Source of the DNA: Candidatus Krumholzibacteriota bacterium
GTDB lineage: Bacteria; Krumholzibacteriota; Krumholzibacteriia; Krumholzibacteriales; Krumholzibacteriaceae
NCBI GenBank assembly: GCA_016931295.1
Contig: JAFGEZ010000034.1
Coordinates: 79,094 to 143,093 of the forward strand
DNA length: 64,000 bases
Reading direction: 5' to 3'
Within the stretch, counting starts at the first letter, position 1; each line of letters starts with the position of its first letter. The notes beneath the pieces are model-generated. The model was not told the DNA's origin. It saw nothing but the letters and a program-made list of their open reading frames with translations, and searched no databases. The position numbers were made by a program, and so were the translations under genes. This document shows, piece by piece, positions 54,926-63,366 of the stretch.

Positions 54926-56233
54926 ATGCCAGTCAAGATCCATGCAATCGGGGGCACGAGCGGTTTCTTCCGGGCCGGCGACGAGATCCTCTCGATCGAC
55001 GGCAGGCCGGTCGAGGATCAGCTCGATGTCCTGTTCCTTCCGGCGGGGGAGGAGAGCGCCGAATACGCGGTCAGGCGGGTCGACGGGCGCACGGCGCGCC
55101 GGCGCCTGCGCGCTGAGACCGTTGCGGCGGCGGACCTGCGTCTCGAGGAGTTGCGTTTCAGGAGCTGCCGGAGCCGGTGCGTCTTCTGCTTCGTCGACCA
55201 GATGCCCGGCGGCCTGCGGCAGTCCCTCTACGCGAAGGACGACGACTACCGGCTCTCCTTCCTCTTCGGCAATTACGTGACCCTCGCCGACGTCTCCGGG
55301 GAAGACATCGATCGGATCGTCGAATACGGACTCTCGCCGGTCTACGTCTCCGTCCACGCCCTCGACCGCGACGTTCGAGAACGTCTCTTCGGCCGGCCGA
55401 TGCGATCGGACATCTTACGCACCATGAGGCGGCTCGCGCGCGGCGGCGTCACGATGCACGCGCAGATCGTTCTCGTTCCGGGATACAACGACGGCGAAGT
55501 TCTCGAACGCACCGTCGAGGGCCTGTTCTCGCTCTGGCCGAACGTCGCGTCGACATCGATCGTCCCCGTCGGGCTCACCCGGCACCGTCGGGGGCTAGCG
55601 CGTCTCGCGCGTCCCGGCGCCGCGATGTCAGGCGAGCTCGTCCGTGTCGCCGAATCGATGCGCGGGAGGTTCGCCGAGCGAACCGGAGGCGATCCCTTCC
55701 TCTATCTCGCCGACGAGATCCTTCTCGCCGCCAACCGGCGGATCCCGCCGGCCGAATGGTACGGCGACTTCCCGCAGCTCTCGAACGGCGTGGGCATGGC
55801 GCGCGTCTTCATCGACGAGACGGCCAGGCGCGCGGCGCGGCTCTCTCGCTGGCGGGGGAACGCTCGGCTCCTGCTGGTCACGGGGAAACTGGGAGGCCGC
55901 CTGTTCCGGCGCCACATCGAGCCGATCCTCGCGCCGCTCGGTCCGCGCATCGACGTCGCGCCGCTCGTAGTGACGAACCGCCTCTTCGGATCGTGCGTGA
56001 CGGTGTCGGGTCTGCTGGCGGGAGCGGACATCGCGGCCGCGGCGAGAGAGGCCGATGCCGACCGCTGCCTCGTGCTGCCGCCGAACGTCCTCAACCACGA
56101 GGGTCGGTTTCTCGACGAATCGACGCCGGCATCGCTGGCGCGCGAGCTCGGCCGCCGCGTGATCGCCGCGCGGCAACATTTCCTCGAGCCCGGGGTCATC
56201 GGCCGCTGCGGACCCCGGAAGGGATCGCGATGA
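54926..56233 (+). CDS. DUF512 family radical-SAM protein with PDZ-like N-terminus
   Basis: A 435-residue protein of unknown biochemical function, conserved next to der in many Firmicutes. Residues 5-60 are PDZ-like (GFFRAGDEILSIDGRPV), then the radical-SAM-like cysteine motif CRSRCVFCF (CX3CX2C), MPGGLRQSLYAKDDDYRLS, and a C-terminal DUF512 region (SNGVGMARVF, LPPNVLNHEGRFLDE). The ATG has no ribosome site and follows tRNA-Gly by only 13 bases. Its stop overlaps der. Confidence 0.88.
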   Translation: MPVKIHAIGGTSGFFRAGDEILSIDGRPVEDQLDVLFLPAGEESAEYAVRRVDGRTARRRLRAETVAAADLRLEELRFRSCRSRCVFCFVDQMPGGLRQSLYAKDDDYRLSFLFGNYVTLADVSGEDIDRIVEYGLSPVYVSVHALDRDVRERLFGRPMRSDILRTMRRLARGGVTMHAQIVLVPGYNDGEVLERTVEGLFSLWPNVASTSIVPVGLTRHRRGLARLARPGAAMSGELVRVAESMRGRFAERTGGDPFLYLADEILLAANRRIPPAEWYGDFPQLSNGVGMARVFIDETARRAARLSRWRGNARLLLVTGKLGGRLFRRHIEPILAPLGPRIDVAPLVVTNRLFGSCVTVSGLLAGADIAAAAREADADRCLVLPPNVLNHEGRFLDESTPASLARELGRRVIAARQHFLEPGVIGRCGPRKGSR

Positions 56234-57546
56234 AACGTCCACCGGTCGTCGCCATCGTCGGCAAGCCCAACTCGGGCAAATCGACCCTCTTCAACCGCAT
56301 CGTGGGATCGCGGCTCGCGATCGTCCACGAGACGCCGGGGGTAACGCGTGACACGATGCAGGTGCGGGCCGACTGGAACGGCCGCGCGTTCGACCTCGTC
56401 GACACGGGAGGCTTCGCCGAGGCGCACGAGGATCCCCTGCAGCCGCAGATCTCCGACCGCATCGTCAGGACGGCCGGGCGCGCCGACGTCATCCTTTTCG
56501 TGGCCGACGTCGACACCGGCCCGACCGCCGAGGACGGACGCCTCCTCAAGGCGCTCCGCGAATTCCGCGACCGGATGATCCTCGCCGTGAACAAGGTCGA
56601 GGCGGACGCCGACCGATGGAACGTGCACGAGTTCCATTCGCTCGGCATCGAACCCGTTTTCGAGGTGAGCGCGCTGCACGGCGGGGGAGTGGGGGACCTT
56701 CTCGACGCGATCGTTGAGCGATTTCCGGAAGGAGAAGTCGCCGCCGAGGATCCGGCCCTCCGGGTCACGATCGTCGGCAAGCCGAACGTCGGCAAGAGTT
56801 CTCTCGTGAACTCCCTGCTCGGCGAGGACCGACACATCGTCTCCGAGGAACCGGGCACCACGAGGGACAGCATCGACATCCGCATCCGGTGGCACGACCG
56901 GGAGATACTGATCGTCGACACGGCCGGCGTCAAGCGGAAGGCCAGGACGGAGCCGGGACTCGACGTGATCAGCTCCCTCAAGAGCCTGCGGAGCGTCCGC
57001 TTCGCGGACATCGTGCTCGTGATGCTCGACGCGACGGCGGGGATCTCCCGCCAGGACGTCCGTGTCGCCGCCGAGGGACATCGCGCCCGCAAGGGGGTCG
57101 CCGTGCTCGTCAACAAGTGGGACCTCGTCGAGAAGAACAATTCGACGGCCGCACGCTTCACGAGGGCGGTCCGGGAGGAGATGGCCTTCCTCTCGTACGC
57201 GCCGGTGCTCACCATCTCGGCCCTCACCGGCCAGCGCCTCGACCGGATCTTCCCCCTCTGCGTCCGCATCCAGGAGGCGCGGAACGCGCGGATATCCACC
57301 TCCGAGCTGAACCGCGTCCTCGAGACGATCACCGGTTCGAATCCGCCGAAGTTCTACCGCACCGGCACGGGAAAGATCTATTACGGCACCCAGACGGGCG
57401 TGGAACCGCCGACTTTCACCCTCTTTGTGAACAAAGCAGCGTATTTTCCTCGCTCCTATATACGTTATTTGAACAACAGCCTGAGAAACCTGTTTACCTT
57501 CGAGGGGACAGCCATTACAATCTCGCTGAAATCGAAGGAGAGGTGA
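56230..57546 (+). CDS. der: Ribosome-associated GTPase Der (EngA)
   Basis: An essential double-GTPase for 50S subunit assembly. The 438-residue product has two G domains, the first with GKPNSGKST at 11-19, DTGGF and NKVEAD, the second with GKPNVGKSS, DTAGV and NKWD, followed by a KH-like domain at the C-terminus. The ATG overlaps the DUF512 stop. Downstream plsY and gpsA complete the DUF512-der-plsY-gpsA block known from Firmicutes. Confidence 0.97.
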   Translation: MKRPPVVAIVGKPNSGKSTLFNRIVGSRLAIVHETPGVTRDTMQVRADWNGRAFDLVDTGGFAEAHEDPLQPQISDRIVRTAGRADVILFVADVDTGPTAEDGRLLKALREFRDRMILAVNKVEADADRWNVHEFHSLGIEPVFEVSALHGGGVGDLLDAIVERFPEGEVAAEDPALRVTIVGKPNVGKSSLVNSLLGEDRHIVSEEPGTTRDSIDIRIRWHDREILIVDTAGVKRKARTEPGLDVISSLKSLRSVRFADIVLVMLDATAGISRQDVRVAAEGHRARKGVAVLVNKWDLVEKNNSTAARFTRAVREEMAFLSYAPVLTISALTGQRLDRIFPLCVRIQEARNARISTSELNRVLETITGSNPPKFYRTGTGKIYYGTQTGVEPPTFTLFVNKAAYFPRSYIRYLNNSLRNLFTFEGTAITISLKSKER

Positions 57547-57548
57547 GG

Positions 57549-58163
57549 ATGGATCTGCTCCTGCGTATCGCAATGGTCGTTGTGCCGAGCTATTTGATCG
57601 GGGCGATCCCGTCGAGTTTCGTGGTGGGGAAACTCGTCCGCGGAATCGACCTCCGGGAGCACGGAAGCGGTAACCTCGGCGCGGCCAACACCTTCCGCGT
57701 GCTCGGACCCGGCGCCGCCGTTCCGGTGCTCGCCTTCGACATCATCAAGGGCTTCATCGCGGTCAGGTATTTCTCGACATTCGGGGGCCCGGGGATCTGG
57801 TACGGGATGCTCGCCGTCCTCGTCGTCGTCATCGGGCACAACTACTCCGTATTCATCGGTTTTTCCGGCGGCAAGGGCGTGGGGACGACGGCCGGCGCGT
57901 TCCTTGCCCTCGCGCCCTGGGCGGTCGCGTTCTGCATCGGCGTATGGATCGTCGTCCTGCTTCTGTCCCGCATCGTCTCGATCGCCAGCATGATCGCGTC
58001 CGCACTGCTCCCGTTCGCGGTGCTCTTCGAGAACAGGTATCTCGACAGGGAGGGGCACGTCGCAGTGCAATTACTGGCAGTCGCCGTGACGCTGCTGATT
58101 TTGTTTACCCACCGGGGAAACATCAGGCGGCTCGCTCGCGGCGAAGAGAAACGGATATTCTGA
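57549..58163 (+). CDS. plsY: Glycerol-3-phosphate acyltransferase PlsY
   Basis: An inner-membrane enzyme that transfers acyl from acyl-phosphate to glycerol-3-phosphate, starting phospholipid synthesis. The 204-residue product has about five membrane helices and the three family motifs: [28 protein letters not shown] and the C-terminal [23 protein letters not shown] lies before the ATG. gpsA, which makes its substrate, starts on the last base of its stop. Confidence 0.96.
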   Translation: MDLLLRIAMVVVPSYLIGAIPSSFVVGKLVRGIDLREHGSGNLGAANTFRVLGPGAAVPVLAFDIIKGFIAVRYFSTFGGPGIWYGMLAVLVVVIGHNYSVFIGFSGGKGVGTTAGAFLALAPWAVAFCIGVWIVVLLLSRIVSIASMIASALLPFAVLFENRYLDREGHVAVQLLAVAVTLLILFTHRGNIRRLARGEEKRIF

Positions 58164-59197
58164 TGAGTGCCTCGAAACGAACGAAAAAGGAACGGGTCGC
58201 GGTCATCGGCGCCGGCTCGTGGGGAACGACGCTTGCGCTCCTGCTGGACGGCAAGGGCATCGAGACACGTCTCTGGGAATTCTATCCCGAGCAGGCCGAC
58301 CGTCTCCGCCGGGACGGGGAGAACGCGCGCTTCCTGCCGGGACTGCCGATTCCGCGAACGATCGCGATCACTTCCTCGATCGACGAGGCGATCGGCGGCG
58401 CGACGCACCTGCTCTTCGTCACGCCAAGCCACACGATGCGGGCCGTCGCCCGTCTCGTGGCCGCGTCGCCGGCCTTCGATCCGGACGTCACCGTCGTGAA
58501 CGCATCCAAGGGGCTCGAAGAGGAAACGCTCAATCGAATGAGCGAGGTCCTCGGCCAGGAACTCCCCCTGCCAACAGCGCGCATCGTCGGGCTCCTCGGT
58601 CCCAGCCACGCCGAGGAAGTGAGCCGGAGGATGCCCACGTCGATCGTCGTCGCCGGCCCGGACAGCGCCGTCCTCAAGGATGTGCAGGATCTCTTCATGA
58701 CCGAGTTCTTCCGCGTCTACACGAACACCGATCTCGTCGGGGTCGAACTCGGCGTCTCCCTGAAGAACACCATCGCGATCGCGGCGGGGATCTGCGACGG
58801 GCTCGGCCTGGGGGACAACACGAAGGCGGCCCTCATCACGCGGGGGCTGGCCGAGACGAGACGCCTGTCCATCAAGCTCGGCGCCCGGGAGGAGACGCTG
58901 ATCGGTCTGGCGGGCGTGGGCGATCTCGTCGTCACCTGCATGAGCAGGCACAGCAGGAACCGTCACGTCGGCGAGGAGATCGGCAAGGGCCGGACGCTCC
59001 GGGAGATCCTCGACGAGATGGTCATGGTCGCGGAGGGGGTCAAGACGACGCGCGCCGCGAAGGAGCTCTCGAAACGCGCGGGCGTCGAGCTGCCCATAAC
59101 CGAACAGGTCTACGAGGTCCTCTTTCACGACAAGGATCCGATGGAAGCCATCCGGGACCTCATGATGCGCAAGGCGAAGCGAGAGATGTGGACGTAG
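58163..59197 (+). CDS. gpsA: Glycerol-3-phosphate dehydrogenase [NAD(P)+]
   Basis: Reduces dihydroxyacetone phosphate to sn-glycerol-3-phosphate for phospholipids. The 344-residue product has the nucleotide-binding loop [25 protein letters not shown], the catalytic Lys in [21 protein letters not shown] and [12 protein letters not shown]. It supplies PlsY encoded just upstream. Confidence 0.96.
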   Translation: MSASKRTKKERVAVIGAGSWGTTLALLLDGKGIETRLWEFYPEQADRLRRDGENARFLPGLPIPRTIAITSSIDEAIGGATHLLFVTPSHTMRAVARLVAASPAFDPDVTVVNASKGLEEETLNRMSEVLGQELPLPTARIVGLLGPSHAEEVSRRMPTSIVVAGPDSAVLKDVQDLFMTEFFRVYTNTDLVGVELGVSLKNTIAIAAGICDGLGLGDNTKAALITRGLAETRRLSIKLGAREETLIGLAGVGDLVVTCMSRHSRNRHVGEEIGKGRTLREILDEMVMVAEGVKTTRAAKELSKRAGVELPITEQVYEVLFHDKDPMEAIRDLMMRKAKREMWT

Positions 59198-59214
59198 AGT
59201 CGAAACGAGTCACG

Positions 59215-59580
59215 ATGAAGCGGACCGAACAGAAGCTGTACTACTCGATCGGCGAGGTCAGCGGCCTTCTCGACGTCAAGCCGCACGTCCTGCGGTACTG
59301 GGAAACGCAATTCCCCGCGCTCAAGCCGAGGAAGAACCGCGCGGGGAACCGGACCTACCGCGTCAGGGACATCAAGTACCTCCTGACCATCAGGAGCCTT
59401 CTCTACGACAAGGGCTTCACGATCCAGGGGGCGCGGCAGAAGCTCCGGGAGAGCAACAACAACCCGGACGTGCTCATCGAGCAGCTCGCGATACCGTTCG
59501 CCGATCCCGAGAAGCGGAGCGTTTTGATCTCGATCAGGAACGACCTGGTCGAGCTCAGGGAACTCGTCGAGCGCCTGTAG
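59215..59580 (+). CDS. MerR-family transcriptional regulator
   Basis: A 121-residue DNA-binding protein with the MerR winged helix-turn-helix ([20 protein letters not shown]) followed by [17 protein letters not shown] and a short dimerisation helix. No effector-binding domain or sensor cysteines are present, so it belongs to the short MerR type often found near ihfA or cell-cycle genes. ATG at 59215 is preferred; an in-frame GTG at 59188 inside the gpsA end is possible. Targets cannot be deduced. Confidence 0.87.
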   Translation: MKRTEQKLYYSIGEVSGLLDVKPHVLRYWETQFPALKPRKNRAGNRTYRVRDIKYLLTIRSLLYDKGFTIQGARQKLRESNNNPDVLIEQLAIPFADPEKRSVLISIRNDLVELRELVERL

Positions 59581-59606
59581 AGACGGCGGCGAGCGAGCTT
59601 TTCCGC

Positions 59607-59635
59607 TTGTTTCGGGCGGCCCCCGGTGATACATT
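59607..59635 (+). promoter_or_regulatory. Promoter of tRNA-Pro(GGG)
   Basis: TTGTTT (59607-59612) and TACATT (59630-59635) with a 17-base spacer, 10 bases before the tRNA 5' end. The second tRNA-Pro has the same -35 and spacing. Confidence 0.55.
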
Positions 59636-59645
59636 ATGCCGTGGT

Positions 59646-59722
59646 CGGGGCGTGGCGCAGTCCGGTAGCGCACTTGCATGGGGGGCAAGTGGTCGCTGGT
59701 TCAAATCCAGTCGCCCCGACCA
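59646..59722 (+). tRNA. tRNA-Pro (anticodon GGG)
   Basis: A 77-base cloverleaf with acceptor arms CGGGGCG and CGCCCCG, D stem GCGC/GCGC, anticodon stem CTTGC/GCAAG enclosing ATGGGGG (anticodon GGG), and T arm CTGGTTCAAATCCAG. Discriminator A and CCA are encoded. An acyltransferase gene starts 17 bases downstream. Confidence 0.95.
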
Positions 59723-59739
59723 GTTTCTGTCTCCACCGT

Positions 59740-60564
59740 ATGCTGGCATACCTCTCATACCGGTTCTCCGCCTTCATCGTCCGGCGGGCCCCCCGTCGCG
59801 TTTCCTCGGCCTTCGAATCCATGATAGCCCGCCTGTTCCACTTCTTCCGCCCCCGCGTGCGCGGAAACACGAGGCGGAATCTCGACGCCGCGGGATCGGG
59901 CGCGTCGACGATCGAGGTGTTCCGGTTCTTCGCTCGTTCGACGGGGGATTTCCTGATGCTCGGCTCCGATCGCGGCAAGGCTCTCCTGGCTTCCTGCCGC
60001 TTCGAGGGCCGCGGGCGCCTCGACGAAGCGCTCGCCCGGGGAGGGGGCGCGATCCTCTTCCTTCCGCATCTCGGGCCCTGGGAGGCCGCGGGGGCGTACA
60101 TCTCGTCGCTCGGATACCAACTCAACACCGTCGCGCTCGAACACCAGTCCCCGGCGGTGACCCGCTTCTTCGGCGAGCGGCGCCGCTCGTGGGGGATCGC
60201 CGAGCACGCGCCGGGGGAAAGCACGACGCGGCTTCTCGATGCCCTGCACCGGGGCGAGATCGTCGTCCTCCTCGTCGACCGGAACCTCGCGGGCAGGGGG
60301 GTGGAAACGACGTTCCTCGGACGCCGCGCCATGCTCCCCGACGGTCACGTCGTGCTTGCCGCCAGGGCGGGAGCCCCGCTCTTCCCGTGCCGATGCCGGT
60401 ACGGAGTCGACGGCGCGATAGAGATCCTCGTTGACGATCCAATCGATTCGACGGGGGATACCGCGTCGATCGTCGAGGCGTGCGTCCGGCGCCTCGAGGT
60501 TTTCGTCCGTGAGAATCCCGAGCAGTGGTTCGCCTTCGATCACGTCTGGCTGGAGGGGGATTGA
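59740..60564 (+). CDS. LpxL/HtrB-type lipid A acyltransferase
   Basis: A 274-residue membrane-associated enzyme that adds a secondary acyl chain to lipid A or a related lipid. It has the HX4E catalytic motif at His110-Glu115 (FLPHLGPWEAAG), EHQSPAVTRFF and the second substrate motif LVDRNLAGRGVETTFLG. Start ATG at 59740 has no ribosome site and lies 17 bases past the tRNA-Pro gene, so the two are probably one transcript. Which acyl acceptor it uses cannot be told. Confidence 0.87.
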   Translation: MLAYLSYRFSAFIVRRAPRRVSSAFESMIARLFHFFRPRVRGNTRRNLDAAGSGASTIEVFRFFARSTGDFLMLGSDRGKALLASCRFEGRGRLDEALARGGGAILFLPHLGPWEAAGAYISSLGYQLNTVALEHQSPAVTRFFGERRRSWGIAEHAPGESTTRLLDALHRGEIVVLLVDRNLAGRGVETTFLGRRAMLPDGHVVLAARAGAPLFPCRCRYGVDGAIEILVDDPIDSTGDTASIVEACVRRLEVFVRENPEQWFAFDHVWLEGD

Positions 60565-60565
60565 G

Positions 60566-61243
60566 ATGCTCGACCGGATCGGCGCCGTCATTCCCGCGTT
60601 CGAGGAGGAGAAGCGGATCGGCGATGTCGTGCGCGCGGTGACGTCGCATCTCGATCCGTCGCTCGTCGTCGTCGTCGACGACGGTTCCCTCGACGGCACG
60701 GCCCGCAATGCCGCCGCGGAAGGGGCGCGCGTCGTCCGACACGCAGCGAACCGCGGCAAGGGCGCGGCTCTCAGGAGCGGCTTCGATCTGCTCGTCTCGG
60801 AGGGAGTCGCCCGGGCCGTCTTCACCGTCGATGCGGACGGGCAGCACGACACGTCCCTGATGCCCCGGTTCGTCGAGGAGATGGACGCGCGTGCGCTCGA
60901 CATCGTTATCGGCAGCCGCATGGGGGAGACGACGGGCATGCCGGCTCTCCGGCGCCTGACGAATCGCGTCACCTCCGCCGTCGTCACCGCGCGGGCGGGG
61001 GTCCGGATCGCCGACTCCCAGTCCGGTTTCCGCCTCGTCCGCACGGAACTCCTGCGGCGCGTCCGTCTCGTCACGAGCCACTTCGAGACGGAAAGCGAGC
61101 TGCTCATCAAGGGGGCGCGGGCGGGGGCCTCATTCGGCTCGGTTTCCATTCCCACCATCTACGGCGCCGAGCAAAGCAAGATCCGCCCCGGCAGGGACAC
61201 CTGGCGCTTTTTGGTGCTGGTCGTACGGTCCCTCTTCTGGTAG
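60566..61243 (+). CDS. Family 2 glycosyltransferase (dolichyl/polyprenyl-phosphate mannose synthase-like)
   Basis: A 225-residue GT-A fold transferase. Motifs are VIPAFEEEKRIGDVV at the N-terminus, VVDDGSLDGT, the metal-binding DADGQHD and GSRMG. The C-terminal part lacks membrane helices. It could charge a polyprenyl phosphate for envelope glycan synthesis; the sugar is unknown. It starts one base after the acyltransferase stop. Confidence 0.87.
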   Translation: MLDRIGAVIPAFEEEKRIGDVVRAVTSHLDPSLVVVVDDGSLDGTARNAAAEGARVVRHAANRGKGAALRSGFDLLVSEGVARAVFTVDADGQHDTSLMPRFVEEMDARALDIVIGSRMGETTGMPALRRLTNRVTSAVVTARAGVRIADSQSGFRLVRTELLRRVRLVTSHFETESELLIKGARAGASFGSVSIPTIYGAEQSKIRPGRDTWRFLVLVVRSLFW

Positions 61244-61281
61244 GATTCCCATTCCCGGAGACGCGAGAGAGAGGTAGCGAT

Positions 61282-62049
61282 CTGTCTGGACGGAAACTCA
61301 TACTCGTCACCAACGACGACGGTGTCGGCGCCGACGGGATCGTCGCCCTGGCCGAAGCCCTCGCCGGCATCGGCGAGACCGTCATCGTCGCCCCGGCGCT
61401 CGAGCAGAGCGCGACGAGCCACGCGATCACGCTCGACAAGCCGTTGCGCATGGAGGAGATCGCGCCGGGAAGGTACGCGGTGAGCGGAACGCCCACGGAC
61501 AGCGTCCTGCTCGCCGTCAAGAGTCTCCTGAAGGGGAAACCGGACCTCCTCGTATCGGGGATCAACCGGGGGCCGAACATGGGGGAGGACGTCAACTACT
61601 CGGGGACCGTGGCCGCGGCGATCGAGGGGCACATGCTCGGGATCCCGTCGATCGCCATCTCGCTCGCTTCGTGGGAACCCGCCCCGCTCGGCCCGGCTGC
61701 CGAGGCCGCCCGGTACCTCGCCGTCCGCATGCTCGAGGAGAGCGGAACCCTTCCCGGGCTGTGGAACGTGAACGTCCCGGCGATTCCCGCCGAGGAGATC
61801 GCGGGCTACCGCGTCACGAAACTCGGCTCCCGGGTCTACGACGACATGATCGTTCCGAAAAAGGACCCGCGCGGCAGGGACTACTTCTGGATCGGGGGAG
61901 GACACCCGGGCTGGAGCAGCGAGGCGAAGGACGACATCACGGCCGTCCGCGACGGCTGCATCTCGGTCACGCCCCTGCGGATCGACCTGACCGACTTCAA
62001 GGAGATCTTCAACCTGGAGAGACGGAAGCTGGCATGGGGAACGCCCTAG
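61282..62049 (+). CDS. surE: 5'/3'-nucleotidase SurE, with CTG start
   Basis: A metal-dependent nucleoside 5'-monophosphatase. The 255-residue product has the metal site NDDGVGADG, GTPTDSV, SGINRGPNMGEDVNYSGTVAAA and IEGHMLGIPSIAISL. No ATG, GTG or TTG exists in frame before the N-D-D-G motif; the frame reads L-S-G-R-K-L-I-L-V-T-N-D-D-G from CTG at 61282. GAGAGAGGT ends seven bases before this CTG, a good ribosome site. The ATG at 61450 would delete the metal-binding site. A start-codon sequencing error cannot be excluded. pcm overlaps its 3' end. Confidence 0.88.
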   Translation: MSGRKLILVTNDDGVGADGIVALAEALAGIGETVIVAPALEQSATSHAITLDKPLRMEEIAPGRYAVSGTPTDSVLLAVKSLLKGKPDLLVSGINRGPNMGEDVNYSGTVAAAIEGHMLGIPSIAISLASWEPAPLGPAAEAARYLAVRMLEESGTLPGLWNVNVPAIPAEEIAGYRVTKLGSRVYDDMIVPKKDPRGRDYFWIGGGHPGWSSEAKDDITAVRDGCISVTPLRIDLTDFKEIFNLERRKLAWGTP

Positions 62050-62675
62050 ACTACCGCATCGCCCGTCGTCGCATGGTGACCGAGCAGCTCCTCGCGCGCG
62101 GCATCGCGTCGAAGCCCGTCCTCGACGCCTTCATGCGCGTGCCGCGGCATCTCTTCGTCGATCCCGCGCTCGGCGCGCGTGCATACGACGACTGCTCCTT
62201 CCCGATCGGGTTCCAACAGACGATCTCGCAGCCCTACACGATCGCCTTCATGGTCCAGACCCTGGATCCGGACCGGACGCACAAGGTGCTCGAGATCGGG
62301 ACCGGGTCGGGTTACCAGACGGCGATCCTCTCCCTGCTCGCGAGGGACGTCTTCTCGATCGAGCGTGTCAAACGGCTCTCGGAGAAGGCCGAGACGGCAC
62401 TCAAGGAAATCGAGACCGGCCGCATCAGGCTGAAAACGGGGGACGGCTGGCACGGTTGGGATTACTACGCGCCCTTCGACCGGATCATCGTCTCGGCGGC
62501 CGTCAAGGGCCGCCCGGATCTCCTGCTCGGACAACTCGCCGAGGGGGGACTCCTCATCGCGCCGATCGCCGACCAGTCCGAACAGATCGTCCTCTACCGT
62601 CGCCGCGACGGGGCCATCGACGAGCAACGACTGCAGGAATGCGCATTCGTTCCGCTGAAGAAGGGAATCTGCTGA
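62034..62675 (+). CDS. pcm: Protein-L-isoaspartate O-methyltransferase
   Basis: Repairs isoaspartyl damage in proteins using SAM. The 213-residue product has MVTEQLLARGI, VPRHLFVDP, the SAM-binding motif LEIGTGSGYQTAIL and FDRIIVSAAV. It overlaps surE by 16 bases; surE-pcm is a widely conserved pair, continuing in many bacteria to nlpD and rpoS. Confidence 0.96.
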   Translation: MGNALDYRIARRRMVTEQLLARGIASKPVLDAFMRVPRHLFVDPALGARAYDDCSFPIGFQQTISQPYTIAFMVQTLDPDRTHKVLEIGTGSGYQTAILSLLARDVFSIERVKRLSEKAETALKEIETGRIRLKTGDGWHGWDYYAPFDRIIVSAAVKGRPDLLLGQLAEGGLLIAPIADQSEQIVLYRRRDGAIDEQRLQECAFVPLKKGIC

Positions 62676-62677
62676 CC

Positions 62678-63175
62678 ATGCCGCTGCTTCTCGCACTGAA
62701 CGCCGCGTCTGCGCGGATCATGACGGTCCTGATCGCCATGTTGCCCATCTTCGAGCTCCGCGGGGCGATCCCGATCGCGATCGCCTCCTACGGCCTTGGA
62801 TGGCGCGAAGCGTATCTCTTCGCCGTCATCGGGAATTTCCTTCCCGTGATCCCGATCCTCCTTCTCCTCGAGCCGGTATCCACGCGGCTGCGCAGATGGC
62901 CCTCGTGGGATCGCTTCTTCACCTGGCTCTTCGAGCGCGCTCGTCGACGGGGAAGGATGATCGAGCGTTTCGAGATACTCGGCCTCGTCCTCTTCGTCGG
63001 CATTCCGCTCCCCGTGACGGGGGCGTGGACGGGATGCGCGGCCGCCTATCTCTTCCGTCTCCCGCTCAGGAAATCGATCCCCGCCGTCTTCGCCGGTATC
63101 CTGGTCGCTGGAATCGTCGTCACCCTCGCCAGCCTCGGCGTCATCTCCTTCTGGGGGCTGTCACGTGTCCGGTGA
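62678..63175 (+). CDS. COG2426 / small multidrug export-type membrane protein
   Basis: A 165-residue inner-membrane protein with four likely helices. The motif FELRGAIPIAIASYGLG and the re-entrant-looking GIPLPVTGAWTGCAAAYLF match the PF06695 (COG2426) family, named small multidrug export protein although transport has hardly been shown. It starts two bases after pcm. The family appears in this position in some surE-pcm clusters. Confidence 0.82.
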   Translation: MPLLLALNAASARIMTVLIAMLPIFELRGAIPIAIASYGLGWREAYLFAVIGNFLPVIPILLLLEPVSTRLRRWPSWDRFFTWLFERARRRGRMIERFEILGLVLFVGIPLPVTGAWTGCAAAYLFRLPLRKSIPAVFAGILVAGIVVTLASLGVISFWGLSRVR

Positions 63176-63240
63176 GGGGAAACGCGGAGGATCGGCCGCC
63201 TCGCGCGGCGTCAGGCCACCCGCCGGCCGGTCGAAATCGA

Positions 63241-63269
63241 TTGTTTTTGACTTTCGGGCGTGTTATGTT
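63241..63269 (+). promoter_or_regulatory. Promoter of tRNA-Pro(CGG)
   Basis: TTGTTT (63241-63246) and TATGTT (63264-63269) with a 17-base spacer, 11 bases before the tRNA. The -10 continues as TATGTTTG, matching the Bacteroidetes TAnnTTTG element. Confidence 0.55.
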
Positions 63270-63280
63270 TGCCGATGTGT

Positions 63281-63358
63281 CGGGGCGTAGCGCAGTTCGG
63301 TTAGCGCGCCTGCTTCGGGAGCAGGAGGTCGCTGGTTCAAATCCAGTCGCCCCGACCA
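63281..63358 (+). tRNA. tRNA-Pro (anticodon CGG)
   Basis: A 78-base cloverleaf whose acceptor and T arms are the same as in the other tRNA-Pro. The anticodon stem CCTGC/GCAGG encloses TTCGGGA (anticodon CGG). Discriminator A and CCA are encoded. The M23 lipoprotein gene begins eight bases after the end. Confidence 0.95.
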
Positions 63359-63366
63359 TTTATCTA

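Noticed and set aside
59646-63358. tRNA-Pro genes as attachment sites of a genomic island
   Set aside because: The two genes share acceptor and T arms as expected for isoacceptors; the DNA between them is conserved housekeeping sequence with no integrase or duplicated tRNA fragment.
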